Source: a virus. From it: a stretch of 53,175 bases of DNA. The stretch lies in the IMG/VR virus record IMGVR_UViG_3300025889_000163, positions 1 to 53,175 of that record. One strand, given 5' to 3'. Within the stretch, counting starts at the first letter, position 1, and every line of letters begins with the position of its first letter. The notes under the pieces are model-generated. The model was not told where the DNA came from, searched no databases, and was given only the letters and a program-made list of their open reading frames with translations. The position numbers were made by a program, and so were the translations under genes. Shown here in pieces: positions 21,166 to 30,578 of this stretch.

Positions 21166-21929
21166 TGGCAAATTATTTTAAAAATTTTCCAGTCATAGGA
21201 TATCAGTTCGGAGACAGCTCTGAAGTAGCAATGTTTCACAAATTGTCTTCTTATGCTGATTTGATTGACAGAGTTCAAGATAATATTACAACATATTCCT
21301 ATTATGAAATACAAGATTTTGATCGCCCAGATAGTTTGTCTTACAAATTGTACGGGACCACAGAATACTATTGGACGTTCTTTTTGATGAATGATAATCT
21401 GAGAGAACAAGGTTGGCCAATGACAAGTCAAGATCTATACGAATTTTCTGATGTTGCATACCCATATTGGGCAGCAGATTTTATAGTGACAAACTTAGAT
21501 ACATTAGATTCTGCTGTTTCTCTTGTTTCAACTGTTTCTCAGTTATATCCTGCTGGAACAGAAATAAAAATTGTTGATAGTTTGGCTGCTGAAATAGATG
21601 GTACAATAATTAGTAAGAATTTAGAAACAGGCGAATTAATTGTTAATGCGCCAAATGCGACACTCGATAAAAATTATGACTTTATAAAATATGCAGATGG
21701 AAGCAATGAAATAAAAATTACTGATTTAGTCAAACAAAAAAATGGTACACATCATTTTATTGACACAGATGAAAACATAATAGGTGTTTGTGATTTTGGA
21801 ACTAAAATTCCAATAACTAATGAAGAAAATTTAATTAATGTCAATAATTCGTTAAAACAAATAAAGGTTATAAAACAAGATTTTGTATCAAAAATTTCTG
21901 CAGAATTTAATCGATTTATTAGAGGATAG
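21165..21929 (+). CDS. gp53: Baseplate wedge protein gp53
   Basis: A 254-residue gp53-type wedge protein: YFKNFPVIGYQFGD at the start, then YYEIQDFDRPDSLSYKLYGT and EYYWTFFLMNDNLREQGWPM, the LysM-like core that lets gp53 clip neighbouring wedges together. T4 gp53 is 196 residues; the extra C-terminal part (about 105-254) is a beta-rich extension with repeated NLETGELIVNAPN-like strands. The ATG overlaps the gp48 stop by one base. Confidence 0.85.
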   Translation: MANYFKNFPVIGYQFGDSSEVAMFHKLSSYADLIDRVQDNITTYSYYEIQDFDRPDSLSYKLYGTTEYYWTFFLMNDNLREQGWPMTSQDLYEFSDVAYPYWAADFIVTNLDTLDSAVSLVSTVSQLYPAGTEIKIVDSLAAEIDGTIISKNLETGELIVNAPNATLDKNYDFIKYADGSNEIKITDLVKQKNGTHHFIDTDENIIGVCDFGTKIPITNEENLINVNNSLKQIKVIKQDFVSKISAEFNRFIRG

Positions 21930-21931
21930 TC

Positions 21932-23269
21932 ATGCTAGCAAGTACATATGCGCTATCTGAAGTGCTGTTATTTTCTTCAGGGACAACTGAAAGTGCAGCA
22001 ATAAATGTTACGCCAAACATAATTGAAGCATCTTTTTATGAAGAAATAAACAAGCCGTATGTGCACGCATCATTAGTTCTTGTAGACGATTTTAATTTTA
22101 GGGGAATGGCTGCTGGTCAAGGAACTGAATTCTTTAAAATTTCAATTAGTGATCTAGAAAACAATAAGGTGATATCTGAAAAATATTATGCTGTTGCAAG
22201 CATAGATGCTAGTTTAGAGTTAACTGACAGATCAGACGCAATATTAATTAATCTTGTTGAAGAACATGTTTTTGTTAGTCAATCAAACAAAATTAGCAGA
22301 TCATATACAGGAACACTTGACACAATCGTTGAAAGAATTGTTTCATCAGAATTAGGACTTCAATTACATAGATATTTGTTTGAAGAAACTGCCCAAGGCA
22401 GTCGAAAAATTGTTGTTCCTTATATGACGCCTCTAGATGCAGCAAATTGGGTGAAACAAAGAGCAACTTCTAAATCAGGATTTCCATATCACTTATATTC
22501 TAGTTTGTTTGGTAAAAATGCATTAAGAATGACTAACTTAGAAGCAGTTATGAAATCGCAACCAATAAACGTAAATTTTCCTCTTAATTATACAAAAGCA
22601 TCGAGCGATTCGTTTAATGACCCATTAAAAAAGTCAAGAACCATCAAAAAATTTAAAGAAATGAAAACCGACCCAACATTGAGTCTTTTAGAAAGAGGCG
22701 GGTTTGGATCTTCATACACTGCGATAAATTTAGATAATGGAATAGCGGAAAAAACTCATTTTTCCGGAAGAAACATTTTAGATCAGTTTGTTGTAGATAA
22801 TTTGATACAATCTAAATATATGCTTGGGTCAATTGACCCTTATTTAACATTTAACGATAAATTAGCGGATCAGTACGAATCTCCTACAGTTTATCAGGTT
22901 AGTTTAGGAAAAACTTATTCTGAATCTTTGAATTATCACGAAGATAATGAAAAATTGAAAATGAAGGGCGAAATTGTTAAATTGATACTTAGCAGAAACC
23001 CAATGGACGTTCTAGTTGATTCTTTTATGTTTTTTATGACAAGAATGTCTGTTGCTAATAAAATCAGGATGATTTTCTTAAATAATGATCTTGGTCAACC
23101 AACTACAGACCTTTCTAGGATGATAGACAAAAGGAGATCAGGAGATTATCTGCTTACTGCTGTTAGACACGATATGAGTCAGACCGAAACAAATACTTCG
23201 TTTTCAGCAATAAAAATAGACGATCTTCCGGCAAATAAACCTATAATTCCTGAATCGGCAATAGAATGA
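21932..23269 (+). CDS. gp27: Baseplate hub protein, gp27-like
   Basis: A 445-residue protein that starts two bases after gp53. It has the layout of gp27-like hub rings: two tube-like beta domains (NIIEASFYEEINKPYVHASL, then ISDLENN and ITKYYAV-type strands) and a C-terminal half with HEDNEKLKMKGEIVK and GDYLLTAVRHDMSQ. In T4 the hub trimer holds the gp5 spike; here the next three genes encode the parts of gp5, which supports the call. Sequence similarity to gp27 is weak by eye. Confidence 0.65.
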   Translation: MLASTYALSEVLLFSSGTTESAAINVTPNIIEASFYEEINKPYVHASLVLVDDFNFRGMAAGQGTEFFKISISDLENNKVISEKYYAVASIDASLELTDRSDAILINLVEEHVFVSQSNKISRSYTGTLDTIVERIVSSELGLQLHRYLFEETAQGSRKIVVPYMTPLDAANWVKQRATSKSGFPYHLYSSLFGKNALRMTNLEAVMKSQPINVNFPLNYTKASSDSFNDPLKKSRTIKKFKEMKTDPTLSLLERGGFGSSYTAINLDNGIAEKTHFSGRNILDQFVVDNLIQSKYMLGSIDPYLTFNDKLADQYESPTVYQVSLGKTYSESLNYHEDNEKLKMKGEIVKLILSRNPMDVLVDSFMFFMTRMSVANKIRMIFLNNDLGQPTTDLSRMIDKRRSGDYLLTAVRHDMSQTETNTSFSAIKIDDLPANKPIIPESAIE

Positions 23270-24126
23270 AACAGATAAGAAGAAAAATTTTACAACAAGA
23301 ATTTTATGGCGATGATACTCGTTGGTTCGTTGGTGTCGTTGTTAATTCTGTTCCTCCTGACGGGTTGGAAGGTAAAGTTAAAGTTAGAATTTATGGTGTT
23401 CACAATGAACAAACAAATTTCGTTCCTGAATCCGATTTACCTTGGGCATCAGTGTTAATTCCTTCAACTGAAGGTGGTGTTTCTGGAATTGGAAAAATTC
23501 CGCAACTTTTACCTGGCGCTCAAGTTTTTGGTGTTTTTGTTGATGGAGTATCTTCTCAATCACCATTAATTTTAGGTTCAATTCCTAGGGACGAATACCC
23601 ATCGAATACTCAAAAAAATATTATATATTCTTCTGAGGAAAATTATTTTATTAACCAAACGACACTTACTAATGCTGTCTCATTTGAAATGAAAGATAAT
23701 TTTGAGATAAAATCTACAAATCAATTACGAAGACATCAAGGAATGAAATTTTTTATTGACAATGGATATTCTTTAGTACATGCAGCAGCGATTGTAGGGA
23801 ATTTAGAAAAAGCATCCAATTATTTGTTATATGAAGCAAATTCAGAAAAATGGGGAATTGCTAAATGGGATAAATTGCGAATTGCCAATTTGCAATTATT
23901 TTGTAATTCGTTACAACCACCAGAAAATTATATTTCGTATTCTGCCCAATTAAAATTTGTTCTGTATGAATTACGGAATGAATATTCAAAAGCAAATCGA
24001 AAAATGTTACAAAAAATTAAAGTCGATGATGCTGCTGATGTTATTTCAGAATATTATATTGGCAACATAAATCTTAACGCAAAATTAAATGCGCAAAATG
24101 CATATGATGAGGTTATCGCATTATGA
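23266..24126 (+). CDS. gp5: gp5-like N-terminal part: OB domain plus phage tail lysozyme-like domain
   Basis: A 286-residue protein. Residues 17-110 form the gp5/VgrG OB domain (RWFVGVVVNSVPPDGLEGKV through DGVSSQSPLILGSIPRDE). Residues 155-280 resemble the Phage_lysozyme2 tail lysozyme: QGMKFFIDNGYSLVHAAAIV, GNL at 178-180, then a tryptophan-rich W-x-K-L-R-I segment. In this family GNLxxES usually supplies the catalytic Glu; here it reads GNLEKAS, with Ala183 in its place, so the enzyme could be weakened or inactive (alignment by eye). It overlaps both neighbours by four bases and probably works with the amidase and spike that follow. Confidence 0.7.
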   Translation: MKQIRRKILQQEFYGDDTRWFVGVVVNSVPPDGLEGKVKVRIYGVHNEQTNFVPESDLPWASVLIPSTEGGVSGIGKIPQLLPGAQVFGVFVDGVSSQSPLILGSIPRDEYPSNTQKNIIYSSEENYFINQTTLTNAVSFEMKDNFEIKSTNQLRRHQGMKFFIDNGYSLVHAAAIVGNLEKASNYLLYEANSEKWGIAKWDKLRIANLQLFCNSLQPPENYISYSAQLKFVLYELRNEYSKANRKMLQKIKVDDAADVISEYYIGNINLNAKLNAQNAYDEVIAL

Positions 24127-25967
24127 GCACAGAAAAAGTAAAAAGCGAATTACAATCAACAGCTCAAAGTCAATATAATGCGGTAACAGATAAAGCAGAG
24201 CAAGTAGAGCAGCAAGCAAAAGATTTAGCAGAAACTGCTTTAGCAGCAACTCCAGCTGGACAAGTTCTTGGAGGAATAGAGTCTCTTACGTCTCAATTTG
24301 ATGATGTAAAAAACCTTATACAGAATACTGATGTTGCTGGTATGCTCAGCGGCGAAACTAGTGCTTTAGATAAAATTAAAAATGTTATTGCCTCAGTAAC
24401 TTTGCTTAATGCTTTGAGCACTAAAACCGATAATACTATAAAAATTACGTGGGGAACTGCTCCCAATGGAGAGACTAGTTTACCCGACTCAATTGGAATT
24501 GAACCTGATGATGGTGAGCAAAACTTAGAATCTATTCTTAATAGAATAACCGGAATGGGAGAAGAAGATCCGGCAGATCTTAAGAAATTTTTGTTAAAAG
24601 GATCTATTTCAGGATTAAAAGGTGCAGTAGATAAAATTCAAGGAACAATTAGTGCTAAAGGTTCTGCTTTAGACATTGCTAATGCTGCAAATAGTTTTAT
24701 AGACGATCAAATTTCAAATTTACAAGAAGCAAAAGCTAGTGCGACAAATTATACTAATGTGTTAGATCTCAATGGTGACGATATTTACGTTCAAGTATTA
24801 TCTACTGGACAAAACCTTGGAGCAGGCAACGAATCCAAGTCACCATCTGGTGATTATGATGCTAGAATTGCAGAATTAAATTCTTTAAAAACAGATGTAA
24901 CGACCGTTTTTAGTGAAGATCAACAAGCAACTATTAACCAAGAAGGATTTGAAAAAGAAATTCAGGAATTGTCTGATTTTAAAGAGTCGCAAGACCTTTT
25001 AAACTCATTACAAAATGCTTCTGCCAATCAGTCAGAACTTACAGCAAGAGCTGAAGAATATAGAAGAGTAATTTCGACAAAACTCGCAAATAATTCTCCT
25101 CGAGGTGTTTTGGAAGGACTTAACATTAAACTCGCCTCTGAAATTATAAACAACATTAAAAAAATTGCTCCGACAATTCCAGATACAGAATTAAATGAAG
25201 TAATAGATTTGTCTCAGGGAGACGTACAAGATTTTTCTAGGGCAGTTATTATTGTCTCGAAATATTCTGAAGAAAGTTATGATATAATATATTCTACATT
25301 AAAATCGGTAGATAGCAGTATAACAACTGCAAGCAAACCAGAAATATCTGAGATTGTATTTTCTGATCCATACATTGTTGGACAATCTAAAAAAGATTTT
25401 TCTTACATTTCTTCAGTCGAAGAACTTGAAGCAGAATTTAAAGTTATGGAGCGAGAAGTTTCTGAAATGGTTGTGCATTGGACAGAAACATATACTAATA
25501 AAAACATAGGTTCTGAAGAAATTGAAGAATACCATAAAAACCTTGGAATGAATCAAATAGGTTATCATTTAATCATTAGAAGAGACGGTTCAATTCAAAG
25601 AGGTAGACCTTTGGGCGAGGAGGGCGAACATACTGTGGGAAGAAATAAATACACCATAGGAGTAGTATTTGTTGGTGGATTAAACTGTTCTTCCGGAACT
25701 CTAAATCCAGAAAATTTTGTATCAGCAAAATCACTAACCAGAAGTCAATTAAACAGTTTTGATTATATTTGTTCTGCTTTTTACAAAAAAATACCAAATG
25801 GGCAAATTGTCGGACACAAAGATATTGATCCTATAGAAAAAGATCCTGGATTTGATGTTATTTCATACGTCGAAGCAAAATTCTTAAAGGGATCTGTCTA
25901 CAAAGATCCTTCAAAAGAAGGACCATATTCAATTTCTGAGTTGAATAAAAAGAGAAATTTACGATGA
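24123..25967 (+). CDS. Baseplate protein with C-terminal N-acetylmuramoyl-L-alanine amidase domain
   Basis: A 614-residue protein. The first 430 residues are mostly helical with coiled-coil stretches (KAEQVEQQAKDLAETALA) and a beta segment. The C-terminal 160 residues are an Amidase_2/T7-lysozyme-like domain: zinc ligand His452 in MVVHWTET, GYHLIIRRDGS at 480-490, His565 in VGHKDIDP and Asp574 in EKDPGFD as third ligand (Asp as in AmpD, where T7 lysozyme has Cys). It cleaves the bond between muramic acid and peptide. Lying between the OB/lysozyme-like protein and the beta-helix spike, it likely locally digests the cell wall during injection. Confidence 0.8.
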   Translation: MSTEKVKSELQSTAQSQYNAVTDKAEQVEQQAKDLAETALAATPAGQVLGGIESLTSQFDDVKNLIQNTDVAGMLSGETSALDKIKNVIASVTLLNALSTKTDNTIKITWGTAPNGETSLPDSIGIEPDDGEQNLESILNRITGMGEEDPADLKKFLLKGSISGLKGAVDKIQGTISAKGSALDIANAANSFIDDQISNLQEAKASATNYTNVLDLNGDDIYVQVLSTGQNLGAGNESKSPSGDYDARIAELNSLKTDVTTVFSEDQQATINQEGFEKEIQELSDFKESQDLLNSLQNASANQSELTARAEEYRRVISTKLANNSPRGVLEGLNIKLASEIINNIKKIAPTIPDTELNEVIDLSQGDVQDFSRAVIIVSKYSEESYDIIYSTLKSVDSSITTASKPEISEIVFSDPYIVGQSKKDFSYISSVEELEAEFKVMEREVSEMVVHWTETYTNKNIGSEEIEEYHKNLGMNQIGYHLIIRRDGSIQRGRPLGEEGEHTVGRNKYTIGVVFVGGLNCSSGTLNPENFVSAKSLTRSQLNSFDYICSAFYKKIPNGQIVGHKDIDPIEKDPGFDVISYVEAKFLKGSVYKDPSKEGPYSISELNKKRNLR

Positions 25968-27496
25968 CAAATAAAAAAGATTCGTTTAAACAAAGAACGC
26001 TGGATTTTTTTGGTTTAGAAGAAACTCGTGGTGTTCCTCAGGACGGGTTTTCAGATGCCTCCGGAGAATATCCTAAAAGAGATTATTTCTATGGACCAGG
26101 GATCTCTAAAACTGCCAGAGGAGAAAATATAAACGAACTTTGGCATTCTGGTGGAGATTTTGGGGTTGATGCTTCAGTTGCTGATCAAATTCCTTCTCAG
26201 TATCCATACAACCAGGTTCAAGAAACGCAATCTGGACATAGCATAGAAATAGACGATACACCTGGCGGAGAACGAATTTTAATTAAACACAGAACTGGTT
26301 CAGGCATAGAACTTCGTGCTGACGGCAGTTTAGTTTTCTCTACCAAAAATAAAAAAGTTTCTCTTACTGGTGGCGATGATGTTGTTATTGTTGAGGGACA
26401 AGCAGATCTTGTTTATAAAGGTAATTTAAACCTAAGAGTTGATGGCGATTTTAACTTAGACGTTGGCGGTAATTGGAACATAAATGTTGCTGGTGATAAA
26501 TTCGAAGAAGTAAAAGGAAGAAATAATTTTATTGTTGACAGAGACCAACAACAAACTATTCGCGGATCTCGAGATACTCGAATTGGATTTGTTGATAACA
26601 TGACTATTGGTGATCAACAAATTATTAACACTCTAAACGATGTTCGTTATTTTGTTAATGGTAAATTTGACATTGCTTCTTCTGATACAATGAGGATATC
26701 TTCTGAAAGAAAAATAACAGTAGCTACCGAAAAATTTGGAGTTACAGCAGAAAACTTGTCTATGATAGGAAAAAAAGGTTCTATCGGCGGTGATGATATT
26801 GAATATTATGGATCTATTTTTAAAGGAACTAAAGGTGGACATTTTGGAAGCAGTAATGCAAACTTTTATGGTAAGTTAATTGGAAGTGCGCAACAAGCAG
26901 ATTATGCTATCAAATCGGGTGCCTCTGGTCATGCAGTTAAAGCTGATTGGGCATCTGTTTCTACTTATAGTACATCCTCTGTAAATGCAGGAAATTCGGA
27001 TTTATCGGGAATTACTTCGGCGCTCATTGCAGCACAAATTGCTGCATTAGGATTTAATGGACTTCTTGGTCCAGTTGTACCAGAAATTAAAGTTCCATAT
27101 CCGACTCCAGTTCAACCCGAAAATCCTAAGTCTTATCCTCCATTAGGATTATTTGTTGATTTGGTATTACAAACAACTGGCGCAGGAATTTATAAACTAG
27201 ATTTTGCTGAAGATTATAACGATACCATTCGTTTGATTGACGATTATAAAGGAGCATTTATTAAAAATCCAAACATACATGAAGTCAGATCTAAACTTCG
27301 TGACGAACAGTGGAGAAACAATGGGGAATTGATTGATAAATTAATCTCTGAATCCAGACTGTCAAAAAGTTGGACAAGAACAAATCCGCCAAATATTGGT
27401 AGAACAGCAAATAAAAACGGAACTATAAGGTTCGGTGAAACTCTGATTGGAAATAATCCGTCAGATAATAGAAGCAAGAGGTTTAAGACTAAATGA
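25964..27496 (+). CDS. gp5 C-terminal beta-helix spike protein
   Basis: A 510-residue protein with the VgrG/gp5 beta-helix: residues about 92-290 repeat short strands such as GERILIKHRTGSGIELRADG, KKVSLTGGDDVVIVEG and LNLRVDGDFNLDVGGNWNIN, the hallmark of the trimeric triangular spike that pierces the outer membrane. The C-terminal 200 residues are a distinct Pro-rich and helical region (GLLGPVVPEIKVPYPTPVQP) that may cap or attach it. In T4, gp5 is one chain; here OB, hydrolase and spike are on three consecutive genes with four-base overlaps. Confidence 0.8.
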   Translation: MTNKKDSFKQRTLDFFGLEETRGVPQDGFSDASGEYPKRDYFYGPGISKTARGENINELWHSGGDFGVDASVADQIPSQYPYNQVQETQSGHSIEIDDTPGGERILIKHRTGSGIELRADGSLVFSTKNKKVSLTGGDDVVIVEGQADLVYKGNLNLRVDGDFNLDVGGNWNINVAGDKFEEVKGRNNFIVDRDQQQTIRGSRDTRIGFVDNMTIGDQQIINTLNDVRYFVNGKFDIASSDTMRISSERKITVATEKFGVTAENLSMIGKKGSIGGDDIEYYGSIFKGTKGGHFGSSNANFYGKLIGSAQQADYAIKSGASGHAVKADWASVSTYSTSSVNAGNSDLSGITSALIAAQIAALGFNGLLGPVVPEIKVPYPTPVQPENPKSYPPLGLFVDLVLQTTGAGIYKLDFAEDYNDTIRLIDDYKGAFIKNPNIHEVRSKLRDEQWRNNGELIDKLISESRLSKSWTRTNPPNIGRTANKNGTIRFGETLIGNNPSDNRSKRFKTK

Positions 27497-28281
27497 TTAT
27501 TCCCGTAGATCCAAATTATAATCCTAATCTTCAGATAGTTATTTCTTCAGCAACTAAATTAGCACCAGGAATTACTTGTGCTAAATTTTTAGGATCGAGA
27601 GGATCAGGCACTCAATTTGAAAAACTTTATAATGAAGATTTTACTGGAGAAGCAGATAGAAGGCAGATCGCTAGAAATTTATATGTTCATGCGCAAGCAA
27701 TGAGATCAATTGTTGATGTTCCTGCGTTTCGTTATCATAGATTGATTGTTTCTGAAGGTATTTATGAACCAACTCCACAATTTGAGTATTCCGTCGGCGA
27801 TACTACAAAAAAAGTCACCAGATCTTTATCATATGAAGAACAACAAGCACTAGCAGTACAACTTGCTGATCCTGAACAATATGACGCTGTAATTGCTCAA
27901 CTTGAGTCTGAAACCAAAACAATTGAAGTTAAAAACACTTTGATTGCTGAATATGTTGGTGAAAAACCAACAGGTATAAACGCATTAAAACGAACTGGAC
28001 AAGCAATCGTTTACCAATTAATAAATCGTGATGGTGTCACAGATGAAAGTAAAACTTTTGATCTTGCTGTGTATTGGAAAGATTACATTGATTATGATAA
28101 AATTATTTTAGATTATGATACCTATGACATAAGTGGTAGATTAACTTCTCAGATTGTATTACAAATTCCTGAAATTCCGCATTCATATGAAGTTTCGTTT
28201 GCGAGACAAGTTGAGACCAGGTTTAATGGTGAATTACAATCTAAAGCAGATTTAGTAGAAATCCTTCCTCGAGACGTATAA
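27493..28281 (+). CDS. Structural protein of unknown function next to gp25
   Basis: A 262-residue protein that I do not recognise, MIIPVDPNYNPNLQIVISSA at the start. The first 100 residues mix helix and strand (GSRGSGTQFEKLYNED, RQIARNLYVHAQAMRS); the last 100 read as beta sandwich (KTFDLAVYWKDYIDYDKIIL). It overlaps the spike gene by four bases and ends just where a late promoter for gp25 begins, so it is most likely a baseplate part. Confidence 0.6.
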   Translation: MIIPVDPNYNPNLQIVISSATKLAPGITCAKFLGSRGSGTQFEKLYNEDFTGEADRRQIARNLYVHAQAMRSIVDVPAFRYHRLIVSEGIYEPTPQFEYSVGDTTKKVTRSLSYEEQQALAVQLADPEQYDAVIAQLESETKTIEVKNTLIAEYVGEKPTGINALKRTGQAIVYQLINRDGVTDESKTFDLAVYWKDYIDYDKIILDYDTYDISGRLTSQIVLQIPEIPHSYEVSFARQVETRFNGELQSKADLVEILPRDV

Positions 28282-28284
28282 ATA
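28277..28284 (+). promoter_or_regulatory. T4-type late promoter upstream of gp25
   Basis: Exact TATAAATA overlapping the stop of the previous gene, 18 bases before the gp25 ATG, with GAGGATTT between them as ribosome binding site. Confidence 0.7.
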
Positions 28285-28302
28285 ACAAAAGAGGATTTCT
28301 AA

Positions 28303-28743
28303 ATGGCAAAAATATTATCTGCACAAGATGGAAACTTATCCAGTAGCATAAAAGTAGCTGTTGGAAACATCTATAAAGACATAGATCTTTCTATGGCAAT
28401 TTTTGAAGATACTGGTGATGTGTATAAAAAGAATGATGCTGCAGCTGTTAGGCAATCTGTCAGCAACATTCTTCAATGCGGAGCATTTGACAAACCGTTT
28501 GCTCCAGATTTTGGGGCAGGATTGCAGGCATTACTTTTTGATTTGACTGTAGGAAATTCCGATTTTGAAATAAGAGAAAGGATTACTCGAGTTTTGACCA
28601 AATATGAACCGAGAGCGATTCTTAAATCAGTAAAAGTTGAAACAAATGAAGATAATTATTCTGTTAATGTTCGAGTTGAATTTGGTGTTAGAAACTTTGC
28701 TAGAACCGAAGTAATAGATACAACCATTTCTGGACTAAGATAA
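28303..28743 (+). CDS. gp25: Baseplate wedge protein gp25
   Basis: A 146-residue gp25-family protein (lysozyme-like fold, non-enzymatic, conserved in all contractile systems). Visible signatures are DIDLSMAIFEDTGDVYKKND, AAVRQSVSNILQCGAFDKPF, a conserved PFAPDFGAGL turn and the DFEIRERITRVLTKYEPRA helix. With gp6 it forms the sheath-initiating wedge core. gp6 starts directly after its stop codon. Confidence 0.92.
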   Translation: MAKILSAQDGNLSSSIKVAVGNIYKDIDLSMAIFEDTGDVYKKNDAAAVRQSVSNILQCGAFDKPFAPDFGAGLQALLFDLTVGNSDFEIRERITRVLTKYEPRAILKSVKVETNEDNYSVNVRVEFGVRNFARTEVIDTTISGLR

Positions 28744-30552
28744 ATGGCAAAAACAATTATTAAATCGACTGGATTAGATTTTAATTCTATTAAAAATAAT
28801 CTAAAAATCGCATTAAATCAAACATCAGAATTTTCTGACTATAATTTTGAAGGTTCTGGTTTATCTTCTTTGCTTGATGTTCTTGCATACAATACACATT
28901 ATAACGGATTAATTGCTAATTATGCGTTAAACGAATCTTTTTTAAGTACAGCACAACTTAGGTCTTCTGTCGTTGGTTTGGCAGAAACTGTTGGATATAT
29001 TCCTGGTTCAAAAAAATCTTCTGTTGCTGTGGTAGAATTAAAAGTTACTGACGCAACCTCTCCTGTTGAAATAGTTATGCCTGCAGGATTTGGATTTTCT
29101 TGCTTAGTTGAAAACAAAGCATATACGTTTAAAACACGAGAAGTATTAACTGCTTCTTTGTCCGATGCTGTCGGAACTGTCTATACGTTTAAAGACACTT
29201 TGGGCAATACAAAAATTAAATTATATGAAGGATCAACAAGAACTAAAATTTTTATTGCAGGAAATTCTTCAGAAGAAGATACTTATGTAATTCAAGATTC
29301 TTCTTTAGATTTAGATTCAGTTACGATACGAGTGTATGATACTCCTTCTTCTTCGGAATATGTAACATACACTAGCATATACAACGCAACATCAATCAAT
29401 TCTACCTCTACTATTTATGTTCTAAAAGAAGCACCAAATGGCAATTTTGAACTCACTTTTGGTAATGGAACTAATTTGGGTAGAGCACCTTCCCCAGGAA
29501 GTAAAATAGAGGTTGAGTATTTTTCAACTTCAGGACCTTCTGCAAATGGCGGTAGGGTTTTTCTTCCTTCATCAACCCTTAACGGATTGACTGTCAACGT
29601 TACTACTCTGGCTCAGTCTGCCGGAGGATTAAACAAAGAAGGAATAGAGTCAATAAGAAAAAATGCTCCATTTCTTTATGCCGCGCAAAATCGTATGGTT
29701 ACTGCTGAAGATTATGCTGCTATTGCGCAAAGAAATTATTCAGGATATATTCAAGAGGTTAAAGCGTGGGGAGGGGAAGACAATATTCCTGCAAAATTTG
29801 GAACTGTCTATCTGTCAATAGATTTTTTTGATAACGTATCAAATGTTGAAAAAAATATAGTCAAAGAAGGAATTAAGACATTAGCAAAAGATATCTCAGT
29901 TGCTTCTTTTAATGTCGAATATACAGACCCGACATTAACATATATTCAAACTAATGTGTTTTTTCAATGGAATCCTAAATTAACTTCTTTACAAGAGTCC
30001 CAGGTTGAGACTAATGTTAAGAATTATCTTGTATCATATTTTAATGCTAATTTGGGCACGTTTGACAAATCGTTTAGAAGGTCAAAAATGCTTACGGGCA
30101 TAGATAATGTAGATCCTTCAATTTTGTCAAGTCAAGCAGCAATTTTAATTCACCAAAGATTTGTTCCTGACGTTTCAGTTATAAAAGATTATGTATTAGA
30201 ATTCCCAACCCAAATTAAAGAATCCCTTGTTGGCAGTGGAGATATAGTTACTTCAACAGTGTTTACTTATGACGGAGATGAATGTAAGATTGTTAATCGT
30301 GAAGGATATTCTACTCTTAATATTATTAGTAACAATACTGGAAAAATCGTAAAAGAAAACATGGGTAGTTATAACACACAAACAGGTGTTTTGACATTAG
30401 TTGGATTTCAACCGTCTTCTTTCCAAGGCGACTATATTGCAATAACAGTAGTTCCTTCTGATGAATCAGCAATTTCTCCTCAAAGAAGCAACATCTTGGT
30501 ATTTGATTCTGGAAGATCAACTTATCGAGCAGTAATCACAAATACGTTATAA
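28744..30552 (+). CDS. gp6: Baseplate wedge protein gp6
   Basis: A 602-residue protein of the gp6/baseplate-J-like family, which forms the ring joining the six wedges. Characteristic parts are the N-terminal FEGSGLSSLLDVLAYNTHYN with LIANYALNESFLSTAQLRSS and SVVGLAETVGYIPGS, the central beta region (NGNFELTFGNGTNLGRAPSP) and the AENRMVTAEDY-like segment AAQNRMVTAEDYAAIAQRNY. It directly follows gp25, as in other contractile tail operons. The stop is read through a TATAAATA octamer serving the gp8 gene. Confidence 0.9.
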   Translation: MAKTIIKSTGLDFNSIKNNLKIALNQTSEFSDYNFEGSGLSSLLDVLAYNTHYNGLIANYALNESFLSTAQLRSSVVGLAETVGYIPGSKKSSVAVVELKVTDATSPVEIVMPAGFGFSCLVENKAYTFKTREVLTASLSDAVGTVYTFKDTLGNTKIKLYEGSTRTKIFIAGNSSEEDTYVIQDSSLDLDSVTIRVYDTPSSSEYVTYTSIYNATSINSTSTIYVLKEAPNGNFELTFGNGTNLGRAPSPGSKIEVEYFSTSGPSANGGRVFLPSSTLNGLTVNVTTLAQSAGGLNKEGIESIRKNAPFLYAAQNRMVTAEDYAAIAQRNYSGYIQEVKAWGGEDNIPAKFGTVYLSIDFFDNVSNVEKNIVKEGIKTLAKDISVASFNVEYTDPTLTYIQTNVFFQWNPKLTSLQESQVETNVKNYLVSYFNANLGTFDKSFRRSKMLTGIDNVDPSILSSQAAILIHQRFVPDVSVIKDYVLEFPTQIKESLVGSGDIVTSTVFTYDGDECKIVNREGYSTLNIISNNTGKIVKENMGSYNTQTGVLTLVGFQPSSFQGDYIAITVVPSDESAISPQRSNILVFDSGRSTYRAVITNTL

Positions 30553-30555
30553 ATA
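30548..30555 (+). promoter_or_regulatory. T4-type late promoter upstream of gp8
   Basis: Exact TATAAATA overlapping the gp6 stop codon, 23 bases before the gp8 ATG, with GAGAGAAAA as purine-rich ribosome binding region. Confidence 0.7.
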
Positions 30556-30578
30556 GGTGAATATCTAAGAGAGAAAAT

